A stretch of 64,000 nucleotides of DNA from Lachnospiraceae bacterium (GCA_030524635.1 JAUNGG010000002.1:62001-126000), one strand, 5' to 3'; shown: positions 43,251 to 53,040, counted from the first letter of the stretch. Made by a program: numbers and translations. The notes: a model not told the origin generated them from the letters alone.

Positions 43251-44180
43251 CTATAAATCAGAGAACAGCTTCTCCTGATAAACACCATCTGCAACCAGCT
43301 TCTGGATAGCAGCTACCACAGCTGCCTTATCCTCCTGATAGGTAACACCAAACCACTTATCCTGGGAGTCTAATACCTGAACGGTGCCCTTTCCTTCCTG
43401 AACCAGCGCATCGATCACCTGGGGAAGCAGGAACTCTGCCTTGATATTTCCTTCCGGAATCGTTTTTAAAAATTCAGGGAAGCGCTTCTCAAGCTCCTCT
43501 AAAAATGCAGGAGGAAGTCCCCACATATTCATGGATACCAGCTGGTCAGCCCTTACCGCCACTGCCTCTCCATTATCATTCTCTGCGTGAAGGCCGTCTT
43601 CCTTCATCTGGATGCCGTAGGTCTCTGTCACCTGCTTTAAGGTTCCATCCTCCTTGATCTCGCAGACACCTCTGGTTACCGTGCCGTTCTCGCTTAAGGT
43701 ATTGGCCAGAACAAAGCCAGCCATACACATATCATATACTTCCTTTGTCTCATCCATGGTCTCCACCATGTAATCATGGATCTTGCGGAAGGCTTCCTTT
43801 CCATAGTAATCATCTGCATTGATCACCACAAACGGCTCCTTTACCAGATCCTTTACCGTCAAAACAGCCTGTCCCGTTCCCCATGGTTTCGTCCGGCCTG
43901 CCGGCAGGGAAAAGCCCTCCGGAAGATCGGTAAGCTCCTGATAGGCATACTCTACCTTCGCCAGCTTCTCGATCCGGTTGCCGATAATCTCCTTAAAGTC
44001 CTTCTCCAGATCCCGGCGGATAATGAATACAATTTTATTAAAACCTGCTTCTAATGCATCATGAATGGAATAATCCATGATGATCTCGCCGTTTGGCCCA
44101 ACCGGAGCCAGCTGCTTGATGCCGCCTCCGAAACGGCTACCAATGCCAGCTGCCATGATTACTAATGCTGTATCTTTCAT
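43251..44180 (-). CDS. Sugar-phosphate nucleotidyltransferase (NTP_transferase family)
   Basis: 309 residues. The nucleotide-binding start motif MAAGIGSRFGGGIKQLAPVG, NADDYYG in the metal-site position, and a C-terminal half with LVSMNMWGLPPAFLEEL. It transfers a nucleotidyl group to a sugar-1-phosphate; the exact sugar is not clear. In Lachnospiraceae such proteins are often annotated as UTP-glucose-1-P uridylyltransferase-like. Stands alone, with a GGAG site. Confidence 0.85.
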   Translation of the reverse strand: MKDTALVIMAAGIGSRFGGGIKQLAPVGPNGEIIMDYSIHDALEAGFNKIVFIIRRDLEKDFKEIIGNRIEKLAKVEYAYQELTDLPEGFSLPAGRTKPWGTGQAVLTVKDLVKEPFVVINADDYYGKEAFRKIHDYMVETMDETKEVYDMCMAGFVLANTLSENGTVTRGVCEIKEDGTLKQVTETYGIQMKEDGLHAENDNGEAVAVRADQLVSMNMWGLPPAFLEELEKRFPEFLKTIPEGNIKAEFLLPQVIDALVQEGKGTVQVLDSQDKWFGVTYQEDKAAVVAAIQKLVADGVYQEKLFSDL

Positions 44181-44342
44181 GTGTTCTGTACTCCTTTTCT
44201 GATATTTTGAGACTGATCCTCTATAATTTTGCCCTGTTTGGTCATCGTCAGTGCTGTCTTTTTGTGTTTTGGTTATCCATACTATAACACATTGGTGGGA
44301 AAAAGGCTAGTCTTTCCAGGACAACATATTTTTCTTCTTTCC

Positions 44343-45020
44343 TTAATCTACTACCAATTCATCTACCGTTACGAACTGCCAGCCTTCTGCCAAAAGGCGG
44401 TCAATGATGTCCAGGGCGGCTTCTTGGGAGAATTGGAAGATGTCGTGCATCAGGATAATATCTCCGTCCTCTACCTCACGGCATACTTTGCTGACGATTC
44501 GGTTTCGGTTCTGGTAGCTCCAGTCCATGCTGTCTACATTCCATAAAACGGTAGTCAGGTTAGTTCTGCATTCCAGTTCTTCATTCCAGTCGCCGTAGGG
44601 CGGCCTGACATACTGGGGGCGGGTTCCGGTCAGCTCTTCGATCATTTGTCCGGTCTGTTCAAACGCCTGGCATGCCTCCTCCATGCTGGCCTTGGTCAGC
44701 TGGATATGGCGATAGCTGTGATTGCCGATCAGATGACCTTCTGACTGCATCCGTTTTACGATCTCCTCATTGCCGGGAATATTTTCTCCCATCAGAAAAA
44801 AGGTGGCTTTCACCCCTCGTTCCTTCAGTCCATCCAGAAGGGCAGGCGTCCAGGTCTTATTGGGGCCGTCATCGAAGGTAAGAGCAATGGTTTTGGTGGG
44901 GCCCTCGATCTCTGCAGATGATACTTCCACCGATGCAAAACCTCCAATCCGATCTCCTATCAGCAGGGAGCATAATGCCAGTACCATTCCTAGATGAAAG
45001 GATCGCAGCAATCGTCTCAT
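44343..45020 (-). CDS. Polysaccharide deacetylase (NodB homology, CE4)
   Basis: 225 residues with an N-terminal signal/anchor (about 5-30). CE4 motifs: TFDDGP (motif 1, Asp pair), HSYRH (motif 2, zinc His), RPPYGDW (motif 3), then DWSYQN and LMHD (motifs 4 and 5). It removes acetyl groups from peptidoglycan or chitin-like polymers outside the membrane; the PdaA/sporulation branch is likely by size. Confidence 0.92.
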   Translation of the reverse strand: MRRLLRSFHLGMVLALCSLLIGDRIGGFASVEVSSAEIEGPTKTIALTFDDGPNKTWTPALLDGLKERGVKATFFLMGENIPGNEEIVKRMQSEGHLIGNHSYRHIQLTKASMEEACQAFEQTGQMIEELTGTRPQYVRPPYGDWNEELECRTNLTTVLWNVDSMDWSYQNRNRIVSKVCREVEDGDIILMHDIFQFSQEAALDIIDRLLAEGWQFVTVDELVVD

Positions 45021-45123
45021 GTTCTGTCCCTTCCTGCAGCTTCTGCCGTCTGTTTGGTTCGTTCCCTGCTATTCTATGTGGGGTTGGAATTTCCTATGAT
45101 AAAAAAGGATCCGGAAAAACAAA

Positions 45124-45157
45124 AAGGAAAACCGCCAAGGGGACTGCGATTTTCCTT
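45124..45157 (-). terminator. Intrinsic terminator after tagaturonate reductase
   Basis: AAGGAAAA-CGC pairs with GCG-TTTTCCTT around a 10-base loop. TTTTTGTTTTT follows on the minus strand. It lies about 65 bases after the stop. Confidence 0.8.
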
Positions 45158-45223
45158 CTATAGGGGATTTATATCGTAAGAAAAAACATATAAGCAATGA
45201 TAACAGGTCTGCTTCTGTGAGAA

Positions 45224-46564
45224 TTACTTCTCCAGCACAACCTTGTAAGCCTCTGCCATGCCCTTCTCCTGGATCAGGTCATAGTACTCCTGAACCATTG
45301 GGATCATGTCGGTTAAGTCTGCATGCCAGTAATCCTCTCTCTTCATGATCTCTTCTACAGAAGCGGTCTTCATGAAGCTCATGATCTCCTCGCCGTCGTT
45401 TGCCTTATCGGTGCGGTAGAAGGAAATCAGGCTGGCCATAGAGAAGGTCAGGGCTACCGGATACTTACCGAATTTCTCCTTGTACTCTAAGATGGTAGGC
45501 AGTACACGTACCTGGAACTTGCTTACGGAGTTCAGTGCAATGCTTAACAGCATGTGCTTGATAAATGGGTTGGAGAAGCGCTCCAGAACGTCCTTTGCAA
45601 ACTTCACATCGGTGTCGCTGTTTCCTAAGGTAGGAACGATCTCGTCAAACAGGCACTTCTCTAAGTAGGAACGAACAGTCTCGTCCTTTAAGCACTCGCC
45701 TACGGTCTCTAAGCCGTACAGGTATGCACCTAATACCATGGAGGTGTGTCCGCCGTTTAAGATACGAACCTTTCTCTTCTTATATGGCTTTACGTCATCC
45801 GTCCAAACGATATTGTAGCCTGCCTTGTTAAATGGCAGCTCGTCCTCGTGATGTCCGCCGATTACCCATAAGTGGAAGATCTCAGCGGTATCGATCAGAT
45901 TGTCGGTGTAGCCGATCTGCTTGGTCAGCTCCTCAACCTCATCTCTTGGATAGCCGGTTACGATACGGTCTACTAAGGTGTTGCAGAAATCATTCTCCGT
46001 CTCGATCCAGTTTTTGAACGCATCACCTAATTCCCACAGGTCTGCATACTTTAATACACATGCCTTTAAGTTGTCAGCGTTGTTGTCGATCAGCTCGCAT
46101 GGCAGCAGGATCATACCCTTTAAGCCAGCCTGGAAACGCTTGTATAAGAACTGGGTCAGCTTAGCCGGATAGGACTTGGGAGGCATGTCAGTCAGCTTCT
46201 CGGTTCCTAAATACTCGATACCAGCCTCAGTGGTATTGGATACCAGCACTCTTAAATCCGGGCTGGTTGCTAATGCAATGTACTCCTCATACTGGGTGTA
46301 TGGGTTTAATGCTCTGGAGATGGAGGTTACATGAGTGTGCTCATTTACCACCTGGCCATTCTCAATACCGCGAAGGAATAAGTTATATTCGCAGTTCTGA
46401 TCCGCCAGCATCTGGCACATACCTCTCTCGATCGGCTGTACCACTACGATCTTTCCATCGTATAAGCCCTTCTCCTGTAACTTGTGGAAGAAATAATCAA
46501 CAAATCCACGTAAAAATCCACCCTCGCCAAACTGAATTACTGTTTCCTTAACCTGTGCGCTCAT
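45224..46564 (-). CDS. uxaB: Tagaturonate reductase (mannitol dehydrogenase family)
   Basis: 446 residues: Rossmann start VIQFGEGGFLRGFVDYF and the polyol-dehydrogenase C-terminal domain with NGGHTSMVLGAYLYGLETVGECLKD (the KxxxxNxxH-type site, KVRILNGGH). These features fit UxaB-type altronate:NAD oxidoreductases, which reduce tagaturonate to altronate in galacturonate breakdown. Slightly shorter than the E. coli protein. Preceded by GGAGG. It fits the pectin genes at the right end of the window. A promoter and two operator-like palindromes lie upstream. Confidence 0.85.
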   Translation of the reverse strand: MSAQVKETVIQFGEGGFLRGFVDYFFHKLQEKGLYDGKIVVVQPIERGMCQMLADQNCEYNLFLRGIENGQVVNEHTHVTSISRALNPYTQYEEYIALATSPDLRVLVSNTTEAGIEYLGTEKLTDMPPKSYPAKLTQFLYKRFQAGLKGMILLPCELIDNNADNLKACVLKYADLWELGDAFKNWIETENDFCNTLVDRIVTGYPRDEVEELTKQIGYTDNLIDTAEIFHLWVIGGHHEDELPFNKAGYNIVWTDDVKPYKKRKVRILNGGHTSMVLGAYLYGLETVGECLKDETVRSYLEKCLFDEIVPTLGNSDTDVKFAKDVLERFSNPFIKHMLLSIALNSVSKFQVRVLPTILEYKEKFGKYPVALTFSMASLISFYRTDKANDGEEIMSFMKTASVEEIMKREDYWHADLTDMIPMVQEYYDLIQEKGMAEAYKVVLEK

Positions 46565-46594
46565 CCTTCGCTACCTCCATAAAATATTTGTTTT

Positions 46595-46710
46595 TGTAAG
46601 CCCTTACATTTTCCCATGTTTTCAAGTTTTCCTTTTGTTGTCTGGCTTTACTATACTATACTTTCAGGATAAAATCAATAGTTTTTGAGAAATTTTTGTA
46701 AGTACTTACA
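46595..46710 (-). promoter_or_regulatory. uxaB promoter with two TGTAAG-NN-CTTACA palindromes
   Basis: Perfect 14-base palindromes TGTAAGCCCTTACA (46595-46608) and TGTAAGTACTTACA (46697-46710), 102 bases between centres. They flank a minus-strand promoter: TTGATT (46673-46678), 17 bases, TATAGT (46650-46655). One operator is upstream of -35 and one between promoter and gene, as expected for a looping repressor. The half site fits LacI-family proteins; the centre is CC or TA rather than CG, unlike a CcpA site. Confidence 0.75.
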
Positions 46711-46800
46711 TTTTTTATTCTGACCATGTGAAATTCAACCAGAAATCCCTCTCCCTGCAGCCCCAATACCCAGTGTGCTGAAGGAGGCGGGAAAATAACA

Positions 46801-46832
46801 ACAGCAGCGAGATCTGAAAATCCCGCTGCTGT
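46801..46832 (-). terminator. Intrinsic terminator after phosphoglucomutase
   Basis: ACAGCAGCG-GAT pairs with ATC-CGCTGCTGT. On the minus strand it is followed by TGTTATTTT. It lies 43 bases after the stop codon. Confidence 0.85.
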
Positions 46833-46874
46833 ATAAAACATGATCTTTCCGTATCAACTATGAATTTGTCAATA

Positions 46875-48557
46875 CTATGCCAGAATCGGCTTTAATGCCT
46901 CTGCCAGTGCATCCTTCTGTGCCTGTGCCTCTTCCAGATTCTTACCTAATGTTGTAAAGTAGGTTTTGATCTTCGGCTCGGTACCGGATGGACGAACTAC
47001 AACGGTAGCGCCGCCTGCCAGGGAGTAGATCAGAACATTTGCTGCTGGAAGACCAGTCTCTTCCGGCTTCTGATAGTCCATAACCTTCTCTACCTGATAT
47101 CCGGCAAATTCTGTTGGTGGGTTGTCACGCAGTCCCTGCATGATGCCGGCCATCTTGTCCATACCGGTCAGGCCTGGGAATTCAAAGCTGTCTACCTTAT
47201 TCAGATAGCGGCCGTACTCTGCATAGATCTCCTCCAGACGCTGCTTGATGGAGCTTCCGATGCTGCGGTAATAAGCTGCCATCTCACAGATCAGCATAGA
47301 GCCGATGACAGCATCCTTATCACGTACATACGGGCCTGCCAGGTAACCATAGCTCTCCTCGAAACCGAAGATGAACCGGTCAACCTCACCAGCGGCCTCC
47401 AGTCCGGCGATCTGATCGCCGATCCACTTAAAGCCGGTTAAAACATTGCGCATCTCAACACCATAGTGAGCAGCAATGGCGTCAGCAAGAGGAGTGGAAA
47501 CGATAGACTTCACAGCTACCGGTCTCTCCGGCATGGTGCCCTTCTCAATACGTCCTGCACAGATATAGTCCAGAAGCAGAGCGCCCATCTCATTGCCGCT
47601 TACCAGCTCATAGGTGCCGTCCGGGCACTTCATGGCGATACCAACACGGTCTGCATCCGGGTCGGTAGCCAGCATCAGGTCTGCGCCGGTTTCCTCTGCA
47701 AGCTTCAGTCCCAGCTCCAGTGCAGCATAGATCTCCGGATTCGGGTAACCGCAGGTGGTAAAGTAACCGTTTGGATACTCCTGCTCCGGAACAATAGTAA
47801 TATCAGAAATACCAATATCATTTAAAACCTGGGTAACCGGAACCAGACCGGAACCATTTAACGGGCTGTAAACCAGCTTCAGTCCTGCAGTCTTGCACAG
47901 ACCTGGACGAACCTGACGGGACTCAATGGCCTCATAGAGAGCCTTCTTGCAGTCATCGCCCACAAAACGAATCATTCCATTCTCTACGCCTTCTGCGAAG
48001 GAAATATACTTTGCGCCTTCCAGAATATCCGTCTTTAAGATCTCTGCGTAAACGATTGCAGCTGCATCATCTGTCATCTGGCAGCCATCTGGGCCATATG
48101 CCTTGTAACCATTATATTTTGCAGGATTATGGGATGCTGTTACCATGATACCTGCGTTGCAGTTGTAGTAGCGGGTTGCAAAGGAAAGAGCCGGAACCGG
48201 CATCAGCGCATCATAAATCCTTACATGAATTCCGTTTGCTGCAAGCACACCAGCTGCTGTTTTTGCAAATATATCACTCTTTAATCGGCTGTCATAGCTG
48301 ATTGCAACTGTCTGGCTGCCGCCCTGAGTCTTCACCCAGTTCGCAAGTCCCTGAGTTGCCTGGCGTACAACATAAATGTTCATGCGGTTTGTGCCCGCTC
48401 CTAATACACCGCGTAAGCCAGCTGTACCAAATTTTAATGCAACAGCAAAACGGTCCTTGATCTCATCATCATTACCTTCGATTTTAGCCAGTTCAGGCTT
48501 TAAATCTGCATCTTCCAGATCTGCTGCAAGCCAGCGCTTGTAATCATCCTGATACAT
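46875..48557 (-). CDS. Phosphoglucomutase/phosphomannomutase
   Basis: 560 residues. The four-domain alpha-D-phosphohexomutase: KFGTAGLRGVLG, the phosphoserine loop TASHNP, metal loop DPDADR, sugar loop GFEESYGYL, and phosphate loop RPSGTEPK. It interconverts hexose 1- and 6-phosphates. The start at 48557 follows GGGGG by 8 bases. GTG 48566 is a less likely start. Single gene. Confidence 0.95.
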   Translation of the reverse strand: MYQDDYKRWLAADLEDADLKPELAKIEGNDDEIKDRFAVALKFGTAGLRGVLGAGTNRMNIYVVRQATQGLANWVKTQGGSQTVAISYDSRLKSDIFAKTAAGVLAANGIHVRIYDALMPVPALSFATRYYNCNAGIMVTASHNPAKYNGYKAYGPDGCQMTDDAAAIVYAEILKTDILEGAKYISFAEGVENGMIRFVGDDCKKALYEAIESRQVRPGLCKTAGLKLVYSPLNGSGLVPVTQVLNDIGISDITIVPEQEYPNGYFTTCGYPNPEIYAALELGLKLAEETGADLMLATDPDADRVGIAMKCPDGTYELVSGNEMGALLLDYICAGRIEKGTMPERPVAVKSIVSTPLADAIAAHYGVEMRNVLTGFKWIGDQIAGLEAAGEVDRFIFGFEESYGYLAGPYVRDKDAVIGSMLICEMAAYYRSIGSSIKQRLEEIYAEYGRYLNKVDSFEFPGLTGMDKMAGIMQGLRDNPPTEFAGYQVEKVMDYQKPEETGLPAANVLIYSLAGGATVVVRPSGTEPKIKTYFTTLGKNLEEAQAQKDALAEALKPILA

Positions 48558-48698
48558 TGTCAACACCCCCGAATTATTTTTGATTTATCTGATTTTTCAC
48601 TTATTAATATAACTCTTTCCGGGAATGATGTCAATTCATTTACTTCTTTGAACCGATAATTTTCCTCTTTTTTCCTTCTGTATTTTGCATCCAAACCA

Positions 48699-49703
48699 TC
48701 AGCTTCCCTGCTTTCCCTGCTCTTCCTGCAGCAGTTTCAGGAATTCCTTCCTCTCCTCCTCCTGCTGCTGCAGGCTGATGATCTTATCCATGTTCCGCTC
48801 CGGAATCCAGGCCTTATTGGCATTAAAATAGTAATTGATCTGCTTCCAGTATTTTTCCGGATAAAGGAACAGATAATACAGGCATTTCCGATCCTCTCTC
48901 CTTAATGGCAGAACCCTTTCGTATGCCTCCAGCATATCCATTCCTAACCGCAGGCACCAGTTATGCTTTTCCATAGCCTTCCGCATAAAACGATACAGAT
49001 CCTCCATCTGAAGTCCCAGATGAAGCCGGTTATATTCCACCACTGCCACGTATCCCTCTCCCATGAGCACATGATGATGGTCCAAATCTCCATGGCACAG
49101 AAGTCTGGGTTCCTTTCCCAGCTCCCACATACCGGCAATCCCCTCTGCCGCTTCTTTCGCCTGCGCAAAAAATCCATCAAAACTTTTCATCACACACAGC
49201 TCAAAGTCGGATTTCTTCCGTTTTCCCCGTATGTAAGTCCTGGCCCGCTTCAGCTCCCGGTTGTGGCGTTCCATATCCGCGCTGGCCAGACTGGGAAGAA
49301 TCGATCCCATAGCCCACTCCTCCTGATAGGGAATTTCTCTTAAATACTTGTGGAGCAGGGCGATGGAGGTTACCGCCAGGCATACCTCCCGGCCGTCTCT
49401 AAGGCTGCATTCCCGGTCTCCATACCAGTCCTTCAGCACAAAACGCGTTCCGTCCTCACAGGTGCTTAACAGGCCGCCTTCCATATTTCGGATATACTGG
49501 TCCGCCACCAGACCATTCCTGCCTTTTAACTGGCTTAATACCTGATCCTCGAATTCCAGACGCCTGATCGTGCCTTGATACTCCTTCAAGCTTTTCATTC
49601 CCTGATCCGTTTCACAGATCCAGGCGCCGCGCCCTTTCCGCACAGATTTAATTTGAAGGGCATACTGCTTTAAAACCTCCTCGTATCTATCATTCATGGT
49701 CAT
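48699..49703 (-). CDS. CotS-family spore coat protein (protein-kinase-like/APH fold)
   Basis: 334 residues with the aminoglycoside phosphotransferase-like fold: a Brenner-type HGDLDHHHVLMG and a following ME-DLYRFMRKAMEKHNW, as in CotS/YsxE/YutH proteins. The final metal-site Asp is not evident (VVEYNRLHLG, where DF/D is usual), so it may be inactive as a kinase. Start at 49703 is 7 bases after GGGGGG; the frame is open to 49823. Indicates that the host forms spores. Confidence 0.8.
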   Translation of the reverse strand: MTMNDRYEEVLKQYALQIKSVRKGRGAWICETDQGMKSLKEYQGTIRRLEFEDQVLSQLKGRNGLVADQYIRNMEGGLLSTCEDGTRFVLKDWYGDRECSLRDGREVCLAVTSIALLHKYLREIPYQEEWAMGSILPSLASADMERHNRELKRARTYIRGKRKKSDFELCVMKSFDGFFAQAKEAAEGIAGMWELGKEPRLLCHGDLDHHHVLMGEGYVAVVEYNRLHLGLQMEDLYRFMRKAMEKHNWCLRLGMDMLEAYERVLPLRREDRKCLYYLFLYPEKYWKQINYYFNANKAWIPERNMDKIISLQQQEEERKEFLKLLQEEQGKQGS

Positions 49704-49869
49704 GGACATTCCCCCCTTGCATTTCTTAGGCAATTTCATTTCAGAAATCATTTTCCAGTGTGCTGACACGATTCTATCTGATGAAATTCTATCGTATCCG
49801 TACACCAGATCAGCTACTTCCAACCTATGTGAGCTTGGGTGGGATTATGTATAAAAAATTCGTCTCTGA

Positions 49870-50817
49870 TCAGCCCTTCGCCGCCTGCACCGCCTTCATG
49901 ATTGCCTCTGCCATCACCTCTGCAGCCAGCGTTCCGGCCATATTGATATCCGCTTCCTGTTTTCCAATCGATGCTGCATAAATCGTATCTCCATCTGCCA
50001 TCGTTCCCACCGGATTGATGCAGCGGGCATACGCGTTCCGGGCCATGGATGCGATCTTGCTCATCTCTGCCTTGGAGAATCTGCCGTTTGTCACGATCGC
50101 CCCGATGGTGGTGTTGCTGACGAACAGATCTTTCCTCTGGCTCAGCTGATACAGCTCCTGGCAGGAGTCTGCAAAGCCTCTGCCGTCCTCCGTCCGCAGT
50201 CCGGCCAGCTTCTCTCCTGTCCTTGGGTTAACGATATCCCCCACCGCATTAACGATCACCACCGCTGCCATCTGAAGGTCACCGATGGCTACCGCATGAA
50301 AACCTAAGCCCGACTTGGAGGAACGCCCCATACCGCAGAGTTTTCCCACAGTTGCTCCGGTGCCGCCGCCCACGCTGCCGCAGGAGGGCTCATTTTTTTC
50401 CGCATCCACACAGGCTGCGTAGCCCATAGCTGCATCCGGGCGGATATCACCGCGCCCGGAGCCCAGATCATAGATACAGGACTGGCACACCAGCGGAACC
50501 TTGGCAAAGCCGGTCTCATAGCCGATGCTGTGTTCCTCCAGATACCGCATGACTCCGTCCCCGGCCGCCAGACCAAAGGCAGAGCCGCCGGACAGAACGA
50601 TGGCATTAACCGGATTATCCGCAGTGAGAGGCAGAGCCAGCGGCGTTTCCCTGGAAGCCGGACCGCCTCCGCTGATATCCACGCCTACCTTCGCTCCCTT
50701 GTCAAACAACAGAACTGTAACACCGGTCATCGCTACCTTATCCTGTGCATTGCCGATCCGCAAGCCTTTTATCTCTGTGATCGGGATCTCCCTGATCAGC
50801 TTCCTCTGTTCTCCCAT
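49870..50817 (-). CDS. P1 family (S58) peptidase, DmpA-like
   Basis: 315 residues. Typical features: ITEIKGLRIGNAQD, GGPASRETPLALP, VLSGGSAFGLAAGDGVMRYLEE, GGGTGATVGK, and the self-cleavage/nucleophile region SNTTIGAIVTNG. Family members are N-terminal nucleophile hydrolases or aminopeptidases that cut themselves into two subunits. Start at 50817 with GAGAGGAG. It may be transcribed after the ECF S component gene 85 bases upstream. Confidence 0.9.
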   Translation of the reverse strand: MGEQRKLIREIPITEIKGLRIGNAQDKVAMTGVTVLLFDKGAKVGVDISGGGPASRETPLALPLTADNPVNAIVLSGGSAFGLAAGDGVMRYLEEHSIGYETGFAKVPLVCQSCIYDLGSGRGDIRPDAAMGYAACVDAEKNEPSCGSVGGGTGATVGKLCGMGRSSKSGLGFHAVAIGDLQMAAVVIVNAVGDIVNPRTGEKLAGLRTEDGRGFADSCQELYQLSQRKDLFVSNTTIGAIVTNGRFSKAEMSKIASMARNAYARCINPVGTMADGDTIYAASIGKQEADINMAGTLAAEVMAEAIMKAVQAAKG

Positions 50818-50902
50818 ATTGTTTTCTCCTCTCTTTTTTAAAACAAGCCCTGTTCCTGCCGCCATCTTCACAGCGGCTTTTGAACAGAGCTTTTGTTATC
50901 TA

Positions 50903-51508
50903 TTATCCCATTTTCAGCGCAAGTGCCAATGTGCGGGAGACCACGCTGGCAATCACCGTGCAGGCAACCGCTTCGATCAGCCCCTGAATCCCTACAAAGG
51001 CAACCACAAACATAAAAGGATTGGACACGCCCAGGGTTTCAACAAAGCCCTGAATATAATCTGTATTATAAAAAATCAGCACAAGGGTACTCATAAAAAA
51101 CAAGGTGTTCAGCAAGGGGCATGACAGGCTTGCGATAAAATAAGAGCCGTTCTTTGAAAGCTTCTTCGCTGCCGCGAAAACCAATCCGCAGAGCCACCCC
51201 TCCAGAATACGGGGCACGATGCAGGTAATTGCCGTGCCGATGCGGTTGATGCTGAATAACATGGTAGCAAACGCTCCGCCTCCAAAGGCCTGCATAAAGC
51301 TGGTAATTCCGAAGGCCAGCCCGCAGATTGCTCCGCCCTTTGGTCCCAGGATGATCGCTCCTACTGCTACAGGAACGGTCAGGAATGTAATGGACAATCC
51401 GGGAGTCCGCAGATAGCCAAGAGGGGTAAAGGCCATAACAAAAATGATGGCTACCATTAATGCCAGCTCTACCATGTAGAGTGTGTGTGTTGAGTTGCTG
51501 TTCTTCAT
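50903..51508 (-). CDS. ECF transporter S component (vitamin uptake)
   Basis: 201 residues, about six membrane helices. The segment TPGLSITFLTVPVAVGAIILGPKGGAICGLAFGITSF is typical of ECF substrate-binding S proteins. It pairs with shared EcfAA'T modules encoded elsewhere. The vitamin is not certain. The start at 51508 has AAAAGGAG. A leader of about 290 bases precedes it. Confidence 0.88.
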   Translation of the reverse strand: MKNSNSTHTLYMVELALMVAIIFVMAFTPLGYLRTPGLSITFLTVPVAVGAIILGPKGGAICGLAFGITSFMQAFGGGAFATMLFSINRIGTAITCIVPRILEGWLCGLVFAAAKKLSKNGSYFIASLSCPLLNTLFFMSTLVLIFYNTDYIQGFVETLGVSNPFMFVVAFVGIQGLIEAVACTVIASVVSRTLALALKMG

Positions 51509-51830
51509 CGTTCTCTCCTTTTTTCTGATAAAACGGCGCACCTGAAACAGGCTGCGTCCCCTGCTTTTCAGAGTTTATTTTGGGGATATGGATCTTGAGA
51601 ACGTTTCCTGCATGATAAAAAGCATACTTAGACATAGAAATGCAGAATGATCTCTGCATAGAAGAATTTCTGAATGGTTTAAAATCTGCTCATCAGTTGC
51701 TGCCCTGCAGGGTCAGCACTTTCTGCAAAATGCTATACATAATAATAACAAGCCCAAAGCTTCCAAATCCAGATGCGTTTTCCTGCGAATAACGTTCCTC
51801 TTAAAATATAGCATAAAATCAAGAAATAGC
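51509..51830 (-). promoter_or_regulatory. Long leader of the ECF gene with possible attenuator
   Basis: A minus-strand promoter TTGCTA-16-TATATT lies near 51807-51835, giving a leader of ~290 bases. A hairpin just before the ribosome site (CGCA-CCTG/CAGG-TGCG followed by GTTTT, 51527-51556) could end transcription or hide the start region. No known riboswitch consensus was recognised. Confidence 0.4.
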
Positions 51831-51858
51831 AAGTATCTCTTTACGGACATAGCACAGC

Positions 51859-53040
51859 TTAACATCCAATTTTTCCCATCAATAATTCCTTCTGATTGAT
51901 CTCCGGGTGCTCCAGCACCAGCTCGAGCAGCATGCTAAGGGTTTCCCCCACCTGCTTTCCCGGCTTCATGCCTGCCGCCAGCAGATCCTTTCCTGTCACA
52001 GCCAGCTCCTTCAAGGAAACACAGTCACCGGCCCTTCGGATTTCCTCCGTCAGACTTTTAAGAGCCTCAATGCCCTCTTCTCCCACAGACTGCTTCAGCA
52101 CCAGCAGATCGTCAAAAAGAGAGGGCTCCATCTGGCTCATGGCCCTTCGGATCTCTATCTTCTCTGCCGGAATTCTCCGGCCAGCCCATCGATTCAGAAT
52201 CCGAACACGGGCAATGGTATCATTATCCAGCTTCAGATCCTTTAAGATATTCACGGCGGCATTCTCATCTTCATCCTTAAGGAAAGCTGCCCAACGAATA
52301 TGCTTCTGCCTCGGAAGCTGCGGGCTGACGCAAAGGCGCTGATAATCTACCTGGTGAAAGTGCTCTGACACATACGGGCTGATCCCAGTTTCATAGACCT
52401 CTTTCATCCGCTCCGGGTGATCCGACAGAAGAAGCTTGGTCAGCTCCACCTGGATCCGCTCCTTGCTGACCTTGGAAAGATTGGGCGCAATGGCCGTGAT
52501 CGCCGCCCTGGTCTCCGGCTCAATTGAAAAATTCAGCTGGGCCGAAAACCGAATGGCCCGAAGGATCCGCAGCGCATCCTCTGTAAACCGGTCCATAGGA
52601 TTTCCCACACACCGGATCACCCCTGCCGCCAGATCCTCCATTCCGCCAAACTCATCCACGATCCCGGTCTCATGACTGTAGGCCATGGCATTGATCGTAA
52701 AATCCCGCCGCCGCAGATCCTCCTTCAGGCTGGAGGTAAACACCACAGACTTGGGATGCCTGCCATCCTCATACTCCCCATCGATCCGGTAGGTGGTCAC
52801 CTCATACCCCACATGATCCTTCATGATGGTAACCGTCCCATGCTGGATCCCGGTATCGATGGTCCTGCGAAACAGCTCCTTTACCTGATAAGGCGATGCC
52901 GACGTGGTAATATCCCAGTCTCCCGGAGTCCTCCCAAGAATCGTATCCCGAACACAGCCGCCCACAGCAAACGCCTCATAGCCATGCCTGTTTAATTTCC
53001 CTATGATTTCCTCCACTGCATTCGGAATCTCGATCCTCAT
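51859..53040 (-). CDS. cca: CCA-adding tRNA nucleotidyltransferase
   Basis: 393 residues. Class II nucleotidyltransferase motifs: FAVGGCVRD (27-31), the catalytic pair D41-W-D43, RRRDFTINAMAY, and EDALRILRAIRFSAQL. It adds or repairs the 3' CCA end of tRNAs. The start at 53040 (MRIEIPNAVEEI) follows GGAGG by about seven bases. The frame is open to 53133 but without a site. Single gene; promoter presumably between 53040 and the palindromic element. Confidence 0.93.
   Translation of the reverse strand: MRIEIPNAVEEIIGKLNRHGYEAFAVGGCVRDTILGRTPGDWDITTSASPYQVKELFRRTIDTGIQHGTVTIMKDHVGYEVTTYRIDGEYEDGRHPKSVVFTSSLKEDLRRRDFTINAMAYSHETGIVDEFGGMEDLAAGVIRCVGNPMDRFTEDALRILRAIRFSAQLNFSIEPETRAAITAIAPNLSKVSKERIQVELTKLLLSDHPERMKEVYETGISPYVSEHFHQVDYQRLCVSPQLPRQKHIRWAAFLKDEDENAAVNILKDLKLDNDTIARVRILNRWAGRRIPAEKIEIRRAMSQMEPSLFDDLLVLKQSVGEEGIEALKSLTEEIRRAGDCVSLKELAVTGKDLLAAGMKPGKQVGETLSMLLELVLEHPEINQKELLMGKIGC

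Noticed and set aside
46595-46710. CcpA (cre) sites
   Set aside because: The palindromes lack the central CG that is key in cre; the centres are CC and TA.
46656-46841. 61-codon minus-strand ORF
   Set aside because: It covers the uxaB promoter/operator and the pgm terminator and has no ribosome site.
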